DNA from: Candidatus Zixiibacteriota bacterium
GTDB lineage: Bacteria > Desulfobacterota > Binatia > UBA9968
Reading direction: 5' to 3'
Length of the DNA stretch: 56,064 nucleotides
Assembly (NCBI GenBank): GCA_035574315.1
Contig: DATLYW010000013.1
Span: 1-56,064 of the forward strand
In this document: positions 16,514-26,016 of the stretch, in pieces
Numbering within the stretch: the first letter of the stretch is position 1
Layout: each line of letters starts with the position of its first letter
Made by a program: the position numbers and the translations under genes
The notes under the pieces: generated by a model
The model's input: only the letters and a program-made list of their open reading frames with translations
Told to the model about the DNA's origin: nothing
Databases searched by the model: none

Positions 16514-19500
16514 ATGTCCGTGAGCTTCGATCAACCAGAACTCCTCGCCAGAGGTGCGGGCGAGCGGCAAGGCGGGACCGCCGCGGCCGGCTCGCCGGGG
16601 GCGGGCGCTCCCGCGGCAGCGAATCCGTACGACCGGTCGAACCTCACGCCGAGCCAGCTCCAGATCTGGCTCGCGCAAAATCTGCTGCCGGAGGCACCGG
16701 TCTTCAATCTGGCGTGCGCGCTTTACCTCGACGGGCAAATTGACGTAGCGCTTTTCCGGCAGGCGTTCTCGGTTCTCGTCGCTTCGAGCGACGCGCTGCG
16801 CACGCGCTTCGAGGAAGACGAAGGCATTCCGCTGCAAACGGTGCTGCCCTCCGTGCCGTCCGAAGTGGAAAACGTGGACCTTTCCGGCTCCGACGATCCT
16901 CGAGCGGCGGCGAAGCGGTGGATGCAGGAGCGCTGCGGGAAGGCGCTCGATTGGCGCGGCCGGCTTTTCGAGAGCGCCCTGATCCGGCTGGCGGAGGACC
17001 GCTTCGTCTGGTACCTCAACGTGCACCATCTCGTTTGCGACGGCTGGTCTTTCGAGGTGATCTACCGGAGGACGGCGGAGCTCTATTGCCTCGCGAGGGA
17101 AGGGAGGCTGGCGCGAACCGTCGACCTTCCGCCGTTTGCCGATTACGTCGCTTACGAGCGCTCCTGCCGGCGCTCCGCCCGGTATCGGAAAACGGAGGAT
17201 TACTGGAAGGCGTTCGTCGCGGACGTGGGTGATAGGCTCGATTTCTACGGGCGGGTCCCCACCGTGACAAGTACCCGGGTTCGCCGGGTGTCCGTCGATC
17301 TCGGGCGCGAGCGCACGAAGAAGGCCAAGAGCATCGCGGCCGCGCTGAACGATGGCTCGCAGCAGGTGGGATTGTTCGGCGTTTTCGCAGCCGCCTTGAT
17401 CGGATATCTCCACTGTCTCAACGGCCACGACAGCTACACGATCGGCGTGCCGTCTCACAACCGGCGGACGGCGATCTTCAAGGACACCATCGGGTTGTTC
17501 TCCGAAGTTCTGCCGGTCAGGACGGTGCTCGCCGACGACGAGACTTTCGCTTCGCTGGCCAGGAAATTCACCGGCGAGGTGCGCCGGACGCTGCGCTACG
17601 GGCAGTATGCGGTGACCAATCCGCTGTTCAGGCGGGTCTACGAGGTGGCGCTCAACTATCACACCCGTTCGTTCTCCGAGTTCGCGGGGATTCCGGCCAG
17701 GCCGGAGTGGGTGCACAACGGGCACGGCGACGAGAGCCTCGCCGTTCAAATCCACGATTTCGGCTCGGCAGAGAGCCTCTCGATCGATTTCGACCTGCAC
17801 GAATCGGCTTTCGGCGAGCGAGACGGCCGGCGTGTCACGGCGCATTTTCAGCGGGTGCTGGACAATCTTCTTCGGGAGCCTGATATGCCCCTTCGCCGGT
17901 TGAGCCTGGCGTCGGAGGAGAAAGCCCGGCGCCTGACGGCCCGATGCAACCCGCCAGAGACAGACCCCGAGCCTCCGCCGGTTCACGTGACTTTGGAGCG
18001 GCGCGCGGCCGAAGCGCCGGATCGCACGGCGGTCCTGAGCGACGCGGGAAATCTGACCTACGGCGAACTGAATCGCCGGGCCGGCGTGGTCGCGCGGCTG
18101 CTGCGAGCGCGGGGAATCGGGAGGGGGGAACGTGTTTCTCTTTACTTGCCGCAATCGCCCGCGACGATCGCGGCCATGCTGGGGGTGCTCAAAGCGGGCG
18201 CGGCTTATGTCCCGATCGATCCAAGGTACTCGAGCGGGTGGCTGGAGTACATCGTTCGGGATACGGGCGCTCGGGCGGTCCTGACGGAGCGGAAGCTGGC
18301 CGGCGCGGCCGCCAAAGGCGCGGCGGAAGTGATTTGTCTCGACGATCCCGGCTCGTGGAGAACACCCGCACCCGATGGAGAGCGCGTCGAGGTCTCGGGA
18401 GAGGACCTTGCCTACGTCATCTACACTTCGGGCTCGGCGGGGGTGCCGAAAGGCGTCGAGATCCCGCATCGGGCGCTGGCGAACTTCGTCTCCGAAGCCG
18501 CCCGCATCTTCGAGATAGCCCCCTCCGATCGGGTGCTGCAGTTCGCCTCGATCAGCTTCGATACCTCGGCGGAGGAGATCTTTCCCTGCCTGACCGGGGG
18601 CGCGGCGCTCGTCTTTTGCCGCCGGCCGGAGTGCATTCCGCCGGCGGAGTTTCTGGAGCAGTGCCGGGCGCGGGGAATCACGGTGCTCGATCTGCCGACC
18701 GCTTACTGGCACGGGCTGACCGCCTGTGCAGCGGCGGAGCGGCTGAAGGTTCCCGATTGTGTCCGCCTGGTGATCATCGGAGGAGAAAGAGCAATTCCCG
18801 AGCGAGTGGCTCTGTGGCAGGCGTTCGTCGGCCCGAAGGTCCGCCTGCTCAACACCTATGGTCCGACCGAGACAGCGGTGGCGGCTACGGTCGCCGATCT
18901 CACGAACGAGCCGGTGGAATGCGGCGTGTCGGCGGTGGTTCCCATAGGCCGGCCGATCGCCAACGTCCAGGCCCTGGTCCTTGACCGAAACCTCAAGCCG
19001 GTGCCGGACGGAGTTCCGGGGCAGCTCTACATCGGCGGGATCGGGCTTGCGCGCGGCTACGCCGGGCGGCCCGACCTCACGTCGGAAAGCTTCATACCGA
19101 ACCCCTTCGGTAGCCCTGGTTCCCGACTCTACCGTACCGGCGATATCGTGCGCTGCCGGGAGGATGGCAGCCTGGAGTTTCTCGGCCGCGCCGACGACCA
19201 GGTCAAGATCCGTGGTTTTCGCGTCGAGCCGGAAGGAGTGGCCGCGGCCCTGAGAAAACACCCGCTGATCCGGGATGCCGCGGTCCTGTTCGAAGAAGAA
19301 GGAAGCTCGGGGCGGCTTGTCGCCTACGTGGTCCCTGAAGAGGCGGCGATGCTCAACCCGGACGAGGTGCAGGGTTTCTTGCGAAGCATGCTCCCGGAGT
19401 ACATGGTGCCGTCGGCGGCGGTGGTGCTCGAATCCCTGCCGCTGACGCCGCGCGGCAAGCTCGACCGCCGGGCGCTGCGCCTGGCGCGCAACCGGAGGCC

Positions 19501-22500
19501 CGAGAACCTCGGGAGCCTGGCCCCGCCGCGAACTCCAGTGGAAAAACGCATCGCAGCTCTATGGCGGGACCTGCTCGGGCTCGAAGCCGTAGGAAGAGAC
19601 CAGCACTTCTTCGAGCTGGGCGGCCACTCGCTCCTCGCCGCACAGGCGGTCTCCCGCATCCGGCGCGAGCTCGGGATCGAGCTGCCGCTACGGGCACTGT
19701 TCGAGGCGCCCACGCTCGCCGCGCTCGCGGAACGGGTCGAGCAGGCGCTTTCCCGCCGCCCGGATACGGGAGATGAAGCGGCGGTTCCGCTGGGTCGTTA
19801 TCGAGGGTGGGCCCCCGCGTCGGATTCGCAGACGCGGATCTGGTACATGGAGCAGTTCGCCCCAGAGAGCGGCGCCTACAACGTTACTGCCGCGATTCGC
19901 TTCACGGGAACGATGGATCGCGAGGCGCTGCGCCGGGCCGTCGACCGGCTCGTCGAGAGGCACGAAGCGCTGCGCACCACCTTTCAAAGCAGCGACGGCC
20001 GTCTGGTGCAGGTCATCGCTCCGGCGCTCCAGCTCGACCTGCCCGAGATCGACCTCGGAGATGCCCCGGAGGAGAAAAGAATCGACCTGGCAAGGCAAAT
20101 CCTCAGAGAAGAGGCGCGGCGGCCGTTCGATATCGCTCGCGGGCCGCTTACCCGGCTGCTCCTCGTTCGACTCGGCGACCGCGATCACCTGCTGTCGCTC
20201 GTCATGCATCACCTGATCTCGGATCAGTGGTCGCTCGGCGTGATCGCGCGCGAGATCAGCGCGTCCTATAACGCGCACCGCAACGGTGTTCCGCCGCCGG
20301 CAGCCGCTGCCGCCGTCCAGTACGGCGACTTCGCGCTCTGGCAAAACGAACGGGTGACCGAGGAACAGTTGCGGCAAGATCTCGCTTATTGGAAGCGTCG
20401 CCTTTCCGGAATGCAGCCGGCGTCGGTGCCGACGGATCGGCCGCGTCCGGCGGTGCAAACCTTCCGGGGAACGCACCGATCTCTGGCCATGAGCGCGGAG
20501 CTGATCGAGCGGCTGCGAAAGATCGCTCTCGAGGAAAACGCCACGCTCTACATGGTTTTCCTCGCGGCTTTCAAGGTTCTCCTCTCCCGTTACTGCGCTC
20601 GGGACGACGTGGCGCTGGGCTCTCCGGTCGCCAACCGGACGCGGGCCGAATGGGAAAGCGTCATCGGGACGTTCATCAACGTTCTGGTGCTGCGCACCGA
20701 CCTTTCCGGAAATCCGTCGCTGCGCGAGGTCGTCCGCCGCGTCCGCGAGGTCGTTCTCGATGCGTTCGCGCATCAGGAGCTGCCGTTTCAGAGGCTCGTC
20801 AAGGAGCTGGCGCCGGGGCGGGACGCAAGTCGTTCGCCCCTGGTGCAGGTCCTGTTCAACTTTCAAAACGCCCCGCTCCACGGGGTCGATTTCGACGACA
20901 TCTCCTGGTCGCCCTTCGAGATCGAGCAGTGGGCGGCGCAGTTCGACCTGGGCGTCACCGTCGATCCGGCAATCACGCGCAAGATCTTTTTGTCCTACAA
21001 CACCGATCTTTACGAAGGCGCCACTGCGGAGCGAATTCTGCGGGAATACGTCGGAGTCCTGGAGGCGATCGCTACGGACGCAGAGCAAAGGCTTGCTTCG
21101 TTTGCGGTGCGCCTCGCCGGGGACGCAGGGCAAGGCGCGCGGGGGCTCGAGCTGCGCTATCCCCGGGCCTGCCTGCACGAGCTGTTCGAAGAGCAGGTGG
21201 AGCGGACTCCCGAGGCGGTCGCTTTGGTCTTTGAGAATCAAGTGCTTAGCTACAGAGAGCTGAACGAACGCGCGAACCGCCTGGCGCGTCGGCTCCGGCA
21301 GATCGGAGTGGGGCCGGGGGCGCTGGTCGGGATCTGCGCCGAGCGTTCGGCCGAGCTGGTAGCGGGCCTTCTGGGGATCCTGAAAGCCGGCGGAGCCTAT
21401 GTGCCGATCGACCCGGCATATCCGAACGAACGCATCGGTTTCATCCTGGAAGACAGCGGCGTCGCCGCCCTGGTCACGCAAAGGATCCTGCGAGAGCAAC
21501 TGACGGCTACCGGGATACCGTTTGTGTGCCTGAACGAGGTTTTCGCGGAGGAAGAGCCTCTCACCGCGGCGGGAAATCTTCCGCGAGCGTCGGAGCCCGA
21601 CGAGACGGCGTACGTGATTTACACGTCGGGGTCGACCGGGCAGCCAAAAGGCGTCCGGGTTCCGCACCGGGCGGTCGTGAACTTTCTCTATTCGATGAAG
21701 GAGCGACCCGGCATCTCGGGGGCGGACGTAATGCTGTCCGTAACGACGATTTCCTTCGACATCGCCGTGCTCGAGCTTTTCTTGCCGCTGATCACCGGTG
21801 CCCGCGTCGTAATCGCCGGGCGCGAAACCGTGGTCGACGGCAGGGCTCTTGGCGAGAAGATTTCCGCCTGCGGCGCAACGATCATGCAGGCGACGCCGAC
21901 CACGTGGCGCATGATGGTGGAAGCAGGATGGGAGGGAAGCCGGACCCTGAAGGTCCTGTGCGGCGGAGAGAGTCTGCGGGGGGATCTGGCCCGCGAGCTT
22001 CTGGCTCGAAGCGGCTCGGTCTGGAACCTCTATGGGCCGACGGAGACAACGGTCTGGTCCACGGTCTGGAAAGTCGAGCCGGGTTGCGAAAGGGTCACGC
22101 TGGGACGCCCGATCCACAATACGGAAATTCATATCCTGGACGGCAATTTTCTTCCCGTTCCCGTCGGAGTGGTGGGAGAGATTTATATCGGCGGGGACGG
22201 AGTGGCGCTGGGATATCTGAACCGGCCGGAGCTCACGGCGGAGAGGTTTGTTCCCAACCCGTTCGGGCCGGCTTCGTCGCGGCTTTACCGTACGGGAGAT
22301 TTGGGCCGGCATCTGGCGGACGGGAACATCGAATTCATCGGACGGACCGACAGTCAGGTCAAGATCCGCGGTTTTCGCGTCGAGCTGGGAGAGATCGAAG
22401 CGGTTTTGTCGGGGCACGAAGGGGTGAAGGAAGTGGTGGCGGCGGTGAGAGGCGGGGACCGGCTGGTGGCGTACGTCGTTGCGCAGGCGGGGCGATCGCT

Positions 22501-23800
22501 GGAAGCCGGAGAGCTTCGGGAGTACGCGAGGGGGAAGCTACCGGGGTACATGGTGCCGGGAGCTTTCGTGTTTCTGGACCGGCTGCCGCTTACGCCCAAC
22601 GGCAAGATCGACCGTCAGGCCCTCCCGGAACCGGATTCGGGGCCCCGCACCGTCAAGTCGGCCCCCAAAGACCGGCTCGAGTTCGAGATTGCAAATGTAT
22701 GGAAGCGTCTTCTCAAAATCGATGCGTTAGGGGCGCACGAGAATTTCTTTGAGCTGGGAGGAAATTCACTGGAGGCGGCGCGCCTCCTCGCCACGATTCA
22801 GACCGAGCTGGGGCCGCGAATCCGTCTCCCCGACTTCCTTACATGTCCGACCGTGGCCCACCTTGCAGAGCTGGCGCGGCAAGGCGGCTACGAGCCGCAG
22901 TGGTCGTTCCTTGTTCCGATTCAGCCGAACGGCTCAAAGCCGCCTTTTTTTTGGGTTCACGGGCACGCGACGAACAGCAGCCTGGCTCGTTGCCTCGGCC
23001 CGGACCAACCGGTTTATGCCCTGATTCCTCAGGCTCTGGACGGGAAAGCCGCTCGCTACACGAGCGTCGAAGAGATCGCATTGCAATACCTCGAAGAGAT
23101 ACGTTCCATCCAGCCAAGAGGGCCTTATTTTCTCGGCGGCTATTCCTTCGGCGGGATGCTTGCGTTCGAGATGGCTCGGCAACTCCGGAATCGTGGAGAG
23201 GAAGTTTCGTTGTTGGCTCTTCTCGACGGGATAGCGCCCGCACTTTCGGGAAACAGCTCGACACTTGGAATCAGCGCGATCCGCGCTTCATGCGGCAATC
23301 TGGCGGGCTGGCGGCGGATCTGTGACAAGCTCCAGCGGCTGCAGGGCATCCGGGGAAAGGAGCTGGTAGTTCAGGCGGTCGGCGCCATCGGTCGAGAACT
23401 CGCCCGGCGGTTGAAGGTCAAAGAAATCAGGCTTGCTGCCAGAAGGACCGCTTATCGTTTTTGCGTGCTGACCGGACGCGATATTCCCCATTTTTGCAGA
23501 TCGACGTATATTACGGATCTCCACGTCCGGGCGCGACGCGCCTACAGACCCGGGAAATATCGAGGATCGGTGGTCTTTTTCAGGGCAGAGGATAATCCAC
23601 ACGATTATATTTCGATTTGGCGCACGCTGATCGAGGGCGATTTGGAAGTCTATTCCATCCAGGCCGATCACACCACAATCGCTCAGGAGCCACAGGTGAC
23701 GACTTGGGCTGAAAGGCTCGGAGCCCGCTTGAACGAGGCGCAACAAGGTAATGAAGGCCCTGAGCGTCCGATCCAAGCGGCCGGGAGGCGTGTGAGCTGA
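16514..23800 (+). CDS. Two-module non-ribosomal peptide synthetase (C-A-T-C-A-T-TE)
   Basis: 2428 aa. Order: condensation 1 (HHLVCDG at 171-177), adenylation 1 (YVIYTSGSAGVPKG near 634), carrier 1 (FFELGGHS, S1039), condensation 2 (HHLISDQ at 1232-1238), adenylation 2 (YVIYTSGSTGQPKG near 1700), carrier 2 (FFELGGNS, S2085), thioesterase (GYSFGG, S2211; His in QADHTT). By alignment to the GrsA pocket I read the A1 code as D-T-E-D-I-G-T-V-A-K, whose Glu/Asp suggest a basic amino acid, and A2 as D-I-L-Q-C-G-L-V-W-K, close to the glycine code. The N-terminal C domain implies an acylated or pre-loaded first residue. Expected product: acyl-X-Gly released by the thioesterase. No epimerase or methylase domain. 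Ribosome binding site is weak. Confidence 0.93.
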   Translation: MSVSFDQPELLARGAGERQGGTAAAGSPGAGAPAAANPYDRSNLTPSQLQIWLAQNLLPEAPVFNLACALYLDGQIDVALFRQAFSVLVASSDALRTRFEEDEGIPLQTVLPSVPSEVENVDLSGSDDPRAAAKRWMQERCGKALDWRGRLFESALIRLAEDRFVWYLNVHHLVCDGWSFEVIYRRTAELYCLAREGRLARTVDLPPFADYVAYERSCRRSARYRKTEDYWKAFVADVGDRLDFYGRVPTVTSTRVRRVSVDLGRERTKKAKSIAAALNDGSQQVGLFGVFAAALIGYLHCLNGHDSYTIGVPSHNRRTAIFKDTIGLFSEVLPVRTVLADDETFASLARKFTGEVRRTLRYGQYAVTNPLFRRVYEVALNYHTRSFSEFAGIPARPEWVHNGHGDESLAVQIHDFGSAESLSIDFDLHESAFGERDGRRVTAHFQRVLDNLLREPDMPLRRLSLASEEKARRLTARCNPPETDPEPPPVHVTLERRAAEAPDRTAVLSDAGNLTYGELNRRAGVVARLLRARGIGRGERVSLYLPQSPATIAAMLGVLKAGAAYVPIDPRYSSGWLEYIVRDTGARAVLTERKLAGAAAKGAAEVICLDDPGSWRTPAPDGERVEVSGEDLAYVIYTSGSAGVPKGVEIPHRALANFVSEAARIFEIAPSDRVLQFASISFDTSAEEIFPCLTGGAALVFCRRPECIPPAEFLEQCRARGITVLDLPTAYWHGLTACAAAERLKVPDCVRLVIIGGERAIPERVALWQAFVGPKVRLLNTYGPTETAVAATVADLTNEPVECGVSAVVPIGRPIANVQALVLDRNLKPVPDGVPGQLYIGGIGLARGYAGRPDLTSESFIPNPFGSPGSRLYRTGDIVRCREDGSLEFLGRADDQVKIRGFRVEPEGVAAALRKHPLIRDAAVLFEEEGSSGRLVAYVVPEEAAMLNPDEVQGFLRSMLPEYMVPSAAVVLESLPLTPRGKLDRRALRLARNRRPENLGSLAPPRTPVEKRIAALWRDLLGLEAVGRDQHFFELGGHSLLAAQAVSRIRRELGIELPLRALFEAPTLAALAERVEQALSRRPDTGDEAAVPLGRYRGWAPASDSQTRIWYMEQFAPESGAYNVTAAIRFTGTMDREALRRAVDRLVERHEALRTTFQSSDGRLVQVIAPALQLDLPEIDLGDAPEEKRIDLARQILREEARRPFDIARGPLTRLLLVRLGDRDHLLSLVMHHLISDQWSLGVIAREISASYNAHRNGVPPPAAAAAVQYGDFALWQNERVTEEQLRQDLAYWKRRLSGMQPASVPTDRPRPAVQTFRGTHRSLAMSAELIERLRKIALEENATLYMVFLAAFKVLLSRYCARDDVALGSPVANRTRAEWESVIGTFINVLVLRTDLSGNPSLREVVRRVREVVLDAFAHQELPFQRLVKELAPGRDASRSPLVQVLFNFQNAPLHGVDFDDISWSPFEIEQWAAQFDLGVTVDPAITRKIFLSYNTDLYEGATAERILREYVGVLEAIATDAEQRLASFAVRLAGDAGQGARGLELRYPRACLHELFEEQVERTPEAVALVFENQVLSYRELNERANRLARRLRQIGVGPGALVGICAERSAELVAGLLGILKAGGAYVPIDPAYPNERIGFILEDSGVAALVTQRILREQLTATGIPFVCLNEVFAEEEPLTAAGNLPRASEPDETAYVIYTSGSTGQPKGVRVPHRAVVNFLYSMKERPGISGADVMLSVTTISFDIAVLELFLPLITGARVVIAGRETVVDGRALGEKISACGATIMQATPTTWRMMVEAGWEGSRTLKVLCGGESLRGDLARELLARSGSVWNLYGPTETTVWSTVWKVEPGCERVTLGRPIHNTEIHILDGNFLPVPVGVVGEIYIGGDGVALGYLNRPELTAERFVPNPFGPASSRLYRTGDLGRHLADGNIEFIGRTDSQVKIRGFRVELGEIEAVLSGHEGVKEVVAAVRGGDRLVAYVVAQAGRSLEAGELREYARGKLPGYMVPGAFVFLDRLPLTPNGKIDRQALPEPDSGPRTVKSAPKDRLEFEIANVWKRLLKIDALGAHENFFELGGNSLEAARLLATIQTELGPRIRLPDFLTCPTVAHLAELARQGGYEPQWSFLVPIQPNGSKPPFFWVHGHATNSSLARCLGPDQPVYALIPQALDGKAARYTSVEEIALQYLEEIRSIQPRGPYFLGGYSFGGMLAFEMARQLRNRGEEVSLLALLDGIAPALSGNSSTLGISAIRASCGNLAGWRRICDKLQRLQGIRGKELVVQAVGAIGRELARRLKVKEIRLAARRTAYRFCVLTGRDIPHFCRSTYITDLHVRARRAYRPGKYRGSVVFFRAEDNPHDYISIWRTLIEGDLEVYSIQADHTTIAQEPQVTTWAERLGARLNEAQQGNEGPERPIQAAGRRVS

Positions 23801-23874
23801 CACGGAAATTCGACCGTCGCGTTATTCAGGGCGGCGGGCTATAGGATAGAAGTGTGTGTTCGGAGTCGGGAACT

Positions 23875-24096
23875 ATGGCGGAAACAGATGATGGTAGGAT
23901 CTACAAGGTCGTCGTCAACGAGGAAGAGCAGTACTCCATCTGGTTCGCCGATCGGGAGCCGCCGGCGGGCTGGAGAGAGGTCGGGAAGAGCGGGTCGAAA
24001 GCCGAGTGTCTGGCGTATATAAAAGAAGTCTGGACGGACATGAGACCGCTCAGCCTCAGAAGAAAGATGGACGGACGGACAGGAAAGGAATCCTAG
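23875..24096 (+). CDS. MbtH-like protein
   Basis: 73 aa partner that binds and activates NRPS adenylation domains. It carries the full family signature: [19 protein letters not shown], then [19 protein letters not shown]. The ATG at 23875 is chosen; an in-frame GTG at 23854 would add seven residues. It lies 75 bases after the NRPS and is its natural partner. Confidence 0.93.
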   Translation: MAETDDGRIYKVVVNEEEQYSIWFADREPPAGWREVGKSGSKAECLAYIKEVWTDMRPLSLRRKMDGRTGKES

Positions 24097-24110
24097 GCAC
24101 GAGCAACGAA

Positions 24111-24953
24111 ATGGCTGCCTTGGAGAAAGCTGACGGGCGGGCCGCGGCGCTGCTTGAAACACAGCGCCTGCCGGCTTTGGGGCGCGACGAGATTCATGTG
24201 TGGAGGGTGAGTCTTCATCGCTCCGAAAAACCACTCGAAGGGCTGGCCGCGGTTCTCTCGGGTGACGAGGGGCAGCGGGCGGCGCGGTATCGTTTTGCGC
24301 GAGACCGCGATCGTTTCGTCGCCGCGCGGGGGCTGCTCAGGGTTCTCCTGGGGATGTATCTGAACGTGGAGCCGCGGCAGCTCCGGTTTGCGTACAACCC
24401 TTACGGGAAGCCCGCTCTTGTCCCGCAACCGGACGGGACGGACGTCGAGTTCAACCTTTCTCACAGCGGCGACCTTGCGCTCTACGCGATCGCTCGCGGT
24501 CGGGCTGTCGGAATCGACGTGGAGCGGATCGACCCGGCGAAGGGAACGATGGAGATCGCGGACCGTTTCTTCTCAGCTGCGGAAATCAAGTCGCTGCGGG
24601 AGCTGCCGCAGGAGCTGCGGACGGCGGGATTTTTCAACTGCTGGACGCGGAAGGAAGCCTACATCAAGGCGCGTGGCCTCGGCCTTGCCATTCCTCTCGA
24701 TCAGTTCGACGTGTCGTTGAAACCCGGAGAGGCGGCGAGGCTGATCGACGCGCGTTGCGAACCCGGCGGCGCCTCGCGCTGGCGGCTGGTGGAGCTGGAT
24801 GCAGGAGCCGGCTACGCGGCCGCCGTGGCGGCGGAGGGACAGGACTGGCGGCTCCGGTGCTTCGATTGGGGAGAGGTCGCTTCGCTCCCGTTCAAAACGT
24901 TCAAACCGTTCAACCGCTTCGCTCCGTTCAAGACGTCGAGCGCTATGCTATAA
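24111..24953 (+). CDS. 4'-phosphopantetheinyl transferase (Sfp type)
   Basis: Loads phosphopantetheine onto the two NRPS carrier domains. 280 aa. Motifs: NPYGKPAL, FNLSHSGDLAL, VGIDVERI (metal-binding Asp/Glu) and WTRKEAYIKARGLGL. The ATG at 24111 lies 14 bases after mbtH; no strong ribosome binding site is seen, so coupling to mbtH is likely. The C-terminal tail (FKTFKPFNRFAPFKTSSAML) comes from a family B repeat and is unlikely to be part of the enzyme fold. Confidence 0.93.
   Translation: MAALEKADGRAAALLETQRLPALGRDEIHVWRVSLHRSEKPLEGLAAVLSGDEGQRAARYRFARDRDRFVAARGLLRVLLGMYLNVEPRQLRFAYNPYGKPALVPQPDGTDVEFNLSHSGDLALYAIARGRAVGIDVERIDPAKGTMEIADRFFSAAEIKSLRELPQELRTAGFFNCWTRKEAYIKARGLGLAIPLDQFDVSLKPGEAARLIDARCEPGGASRWRLVELDAGAGYAAAVAAEGQDWRLRCFDWGEVASLPFKTFKPFNRFAPFKTSSAML
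24890..24937 (+). repeat. Family B repeat inside the 3' end of the PPTase gene
   Basis: Reads GTTCAAAACGTTCAAACCGT then TCAACCGCTTCGCTCCGTTC. It matches 27433-27462 and, inverted, 16461-16500. Here it is translated as a Phe/Lys-rich tail of the PPTase. Confidence 0.8.
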
Positions 24954-24965
24954 GGAGGCGGTTAA

Positions 24966-25050
24966 ATGTTCGTGCCGGTCCCCGGTCTTCGGTCTCCGGT
25001 CTTTCTTCGAACCTCGAGCTTTGAACGAATGCCATTCGCAATCCGCAATT
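24966..25050 (+). repeat. Dispersed intergenic repeat (family A), short copy
   Basis: GTTCGTGCCGGTCCCCGGTC followed by words GGTCTTC, GGTCTCC, GGTCTTT and then GAACCTCGAGCTTTGAACG. Ends in ATTCGCAATCCGCAATTGA, similar to the end of the copy before rfbF. Only the heptad core is present; the CGCAAAGACGC half is missing. Confidence 0.8.
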
Positions 25051-25083
25051 GATCACTGTCACCACTGAAAGGAAGTCCCATCG

Positions 25084-26016
25084 ATGAATCTTGTGACTGG
25101 CGGCGCCGGCTTTATCGGCTCGCACGTGGCCGAGCGGCTGGTGCGCCGGGGAGAGCGCGTCCGGGTGCTCGACAATTTCGTGACGGGCAAGAGAGAGTAT
25201 CTGAACGGTCTTTCGGGTCATCTCGAGCTGATAGAAGGCGACATCTGCGATCTCGACACGCTGCGCAAGGCCATGAAAGGCGTGCGGGTCGTTTACCATC
25301 AGGCCGCGCTTCGGTCCGTTCCGTTTTCCGTCGACAATCCGCTCGCCTCCAACGAGGCGAACGTCCGCGGCACCCTCAACGTCCTGGTGGCCGCCCGCGA
25401 TGCCGGCGTGGAGCGCGTCGTCTACGCGTCTTCCTCGTCGGTTTACGGGGACTCGCCCGTTTTGCCCAAGGAAGAAAGTCAGGCGTGCAAGCCCGTATCG
25501 CCCTATGCGGTCTCCAAGCTCGCCGGCGAGAACTACTGTGTGGTTTTCACGAAGATCTACGGCCTGCAAACCGTCTCGCTGCGTTACTTCAACGTCTTCG
25601 GGCCGCGCCAGGACCCGGAGTCGCAGTACGCGGCCGTGATTCCGCGCTTCATCACGTGGGCCTTTCGCGACGAGCCCCTGCAGGTGCACGGCGACGGCCT
25701 CCAGAGCCGGGATTTCACCTACATCGACGATGTCGTCGAAGCGAATCTTCTCGCGGCGCGGGCATCCGACTGCGGCGAAGGCGTGTTCAACATCGCTCAG
25801 GGAAAGGCGCATTCGCTGCTCGATCTGATCGCGATTCTCGAGCGGCTTCTGGGAAAACGGTTGAAAGTCGTTCACACGGCCAGCCGACCCGGCGATGTGC
25901 GGCGGACCCTCGCCGACATCTCGCGCGCCAGGCGATACCTGGGCTACGAGCCCGGCACGGATTTCGAAACCGGGCTGGTGAAAACGGTCGACTACTTGAG
26001 GAGGCATGGTCTATGA
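25084..26016 (+). CDS. NDP-sugar 4-epimerase (extended SDR, WbpP/TviC-like)
   Basis: Likely interconverts UDP-GlcNAc/UDP-GalNAc or their uronates. 310 aa. Rossmann motif GGAGFIGSH at the N terminus, ASSSSVYGD and YAVSKLAGE (YxxxK), then FNVFGPRQDP and DFTYIDDVVEAN. The motif RSVPFSVDNP fits the group acting on N-acetylated sugars. GGAAGTCCC precedes the ATG. Stop overlaps the next start (ATGA), forming a two-gene unit with a nucleotide sugar dehydrogenase, a pairing typical of GalNAc-uronate synthesis. Confidence 0.88.
   Translation: MNLVTGGAGFIGSHVAERLVRRGERVRVLDNFVTGKREYLNGLSGHLELIEGDICDLDTLRKAMKGVRVVYHQAALRSVPFSVDNPLASNEANVRGTLNVLVAARDAGVERVVYASSSSVYGDSPVLPKEESQACKPVSPYAVSKLAGENYCVVFTKIYGLQTVSLRYFNVFGPRQDPESQYAAVIPRFITWAFRDEPLQVHGDGLQSRDFTYIDDVVEANLLAARASDCGEGVFNIAQGKAHSLLDLIAILERLLGKRLKVVHTASRPGDVRRTLADISRARRYLGYEPGTDFETGLVKTVDYLRRHGL

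Noticed and set aside
16508..19261. 917-codon open frame on the minus strand
   Set aside because: It is antisense to the first NRPS module. Long antisense frames are expected in GC-rich DNA, and its translation is Arg/Pro/His-rich without domains.
19688..22417. 909-codon open frame on the minus strand
   Set aside because: Antisense to the second NRPS module; same reasoning.
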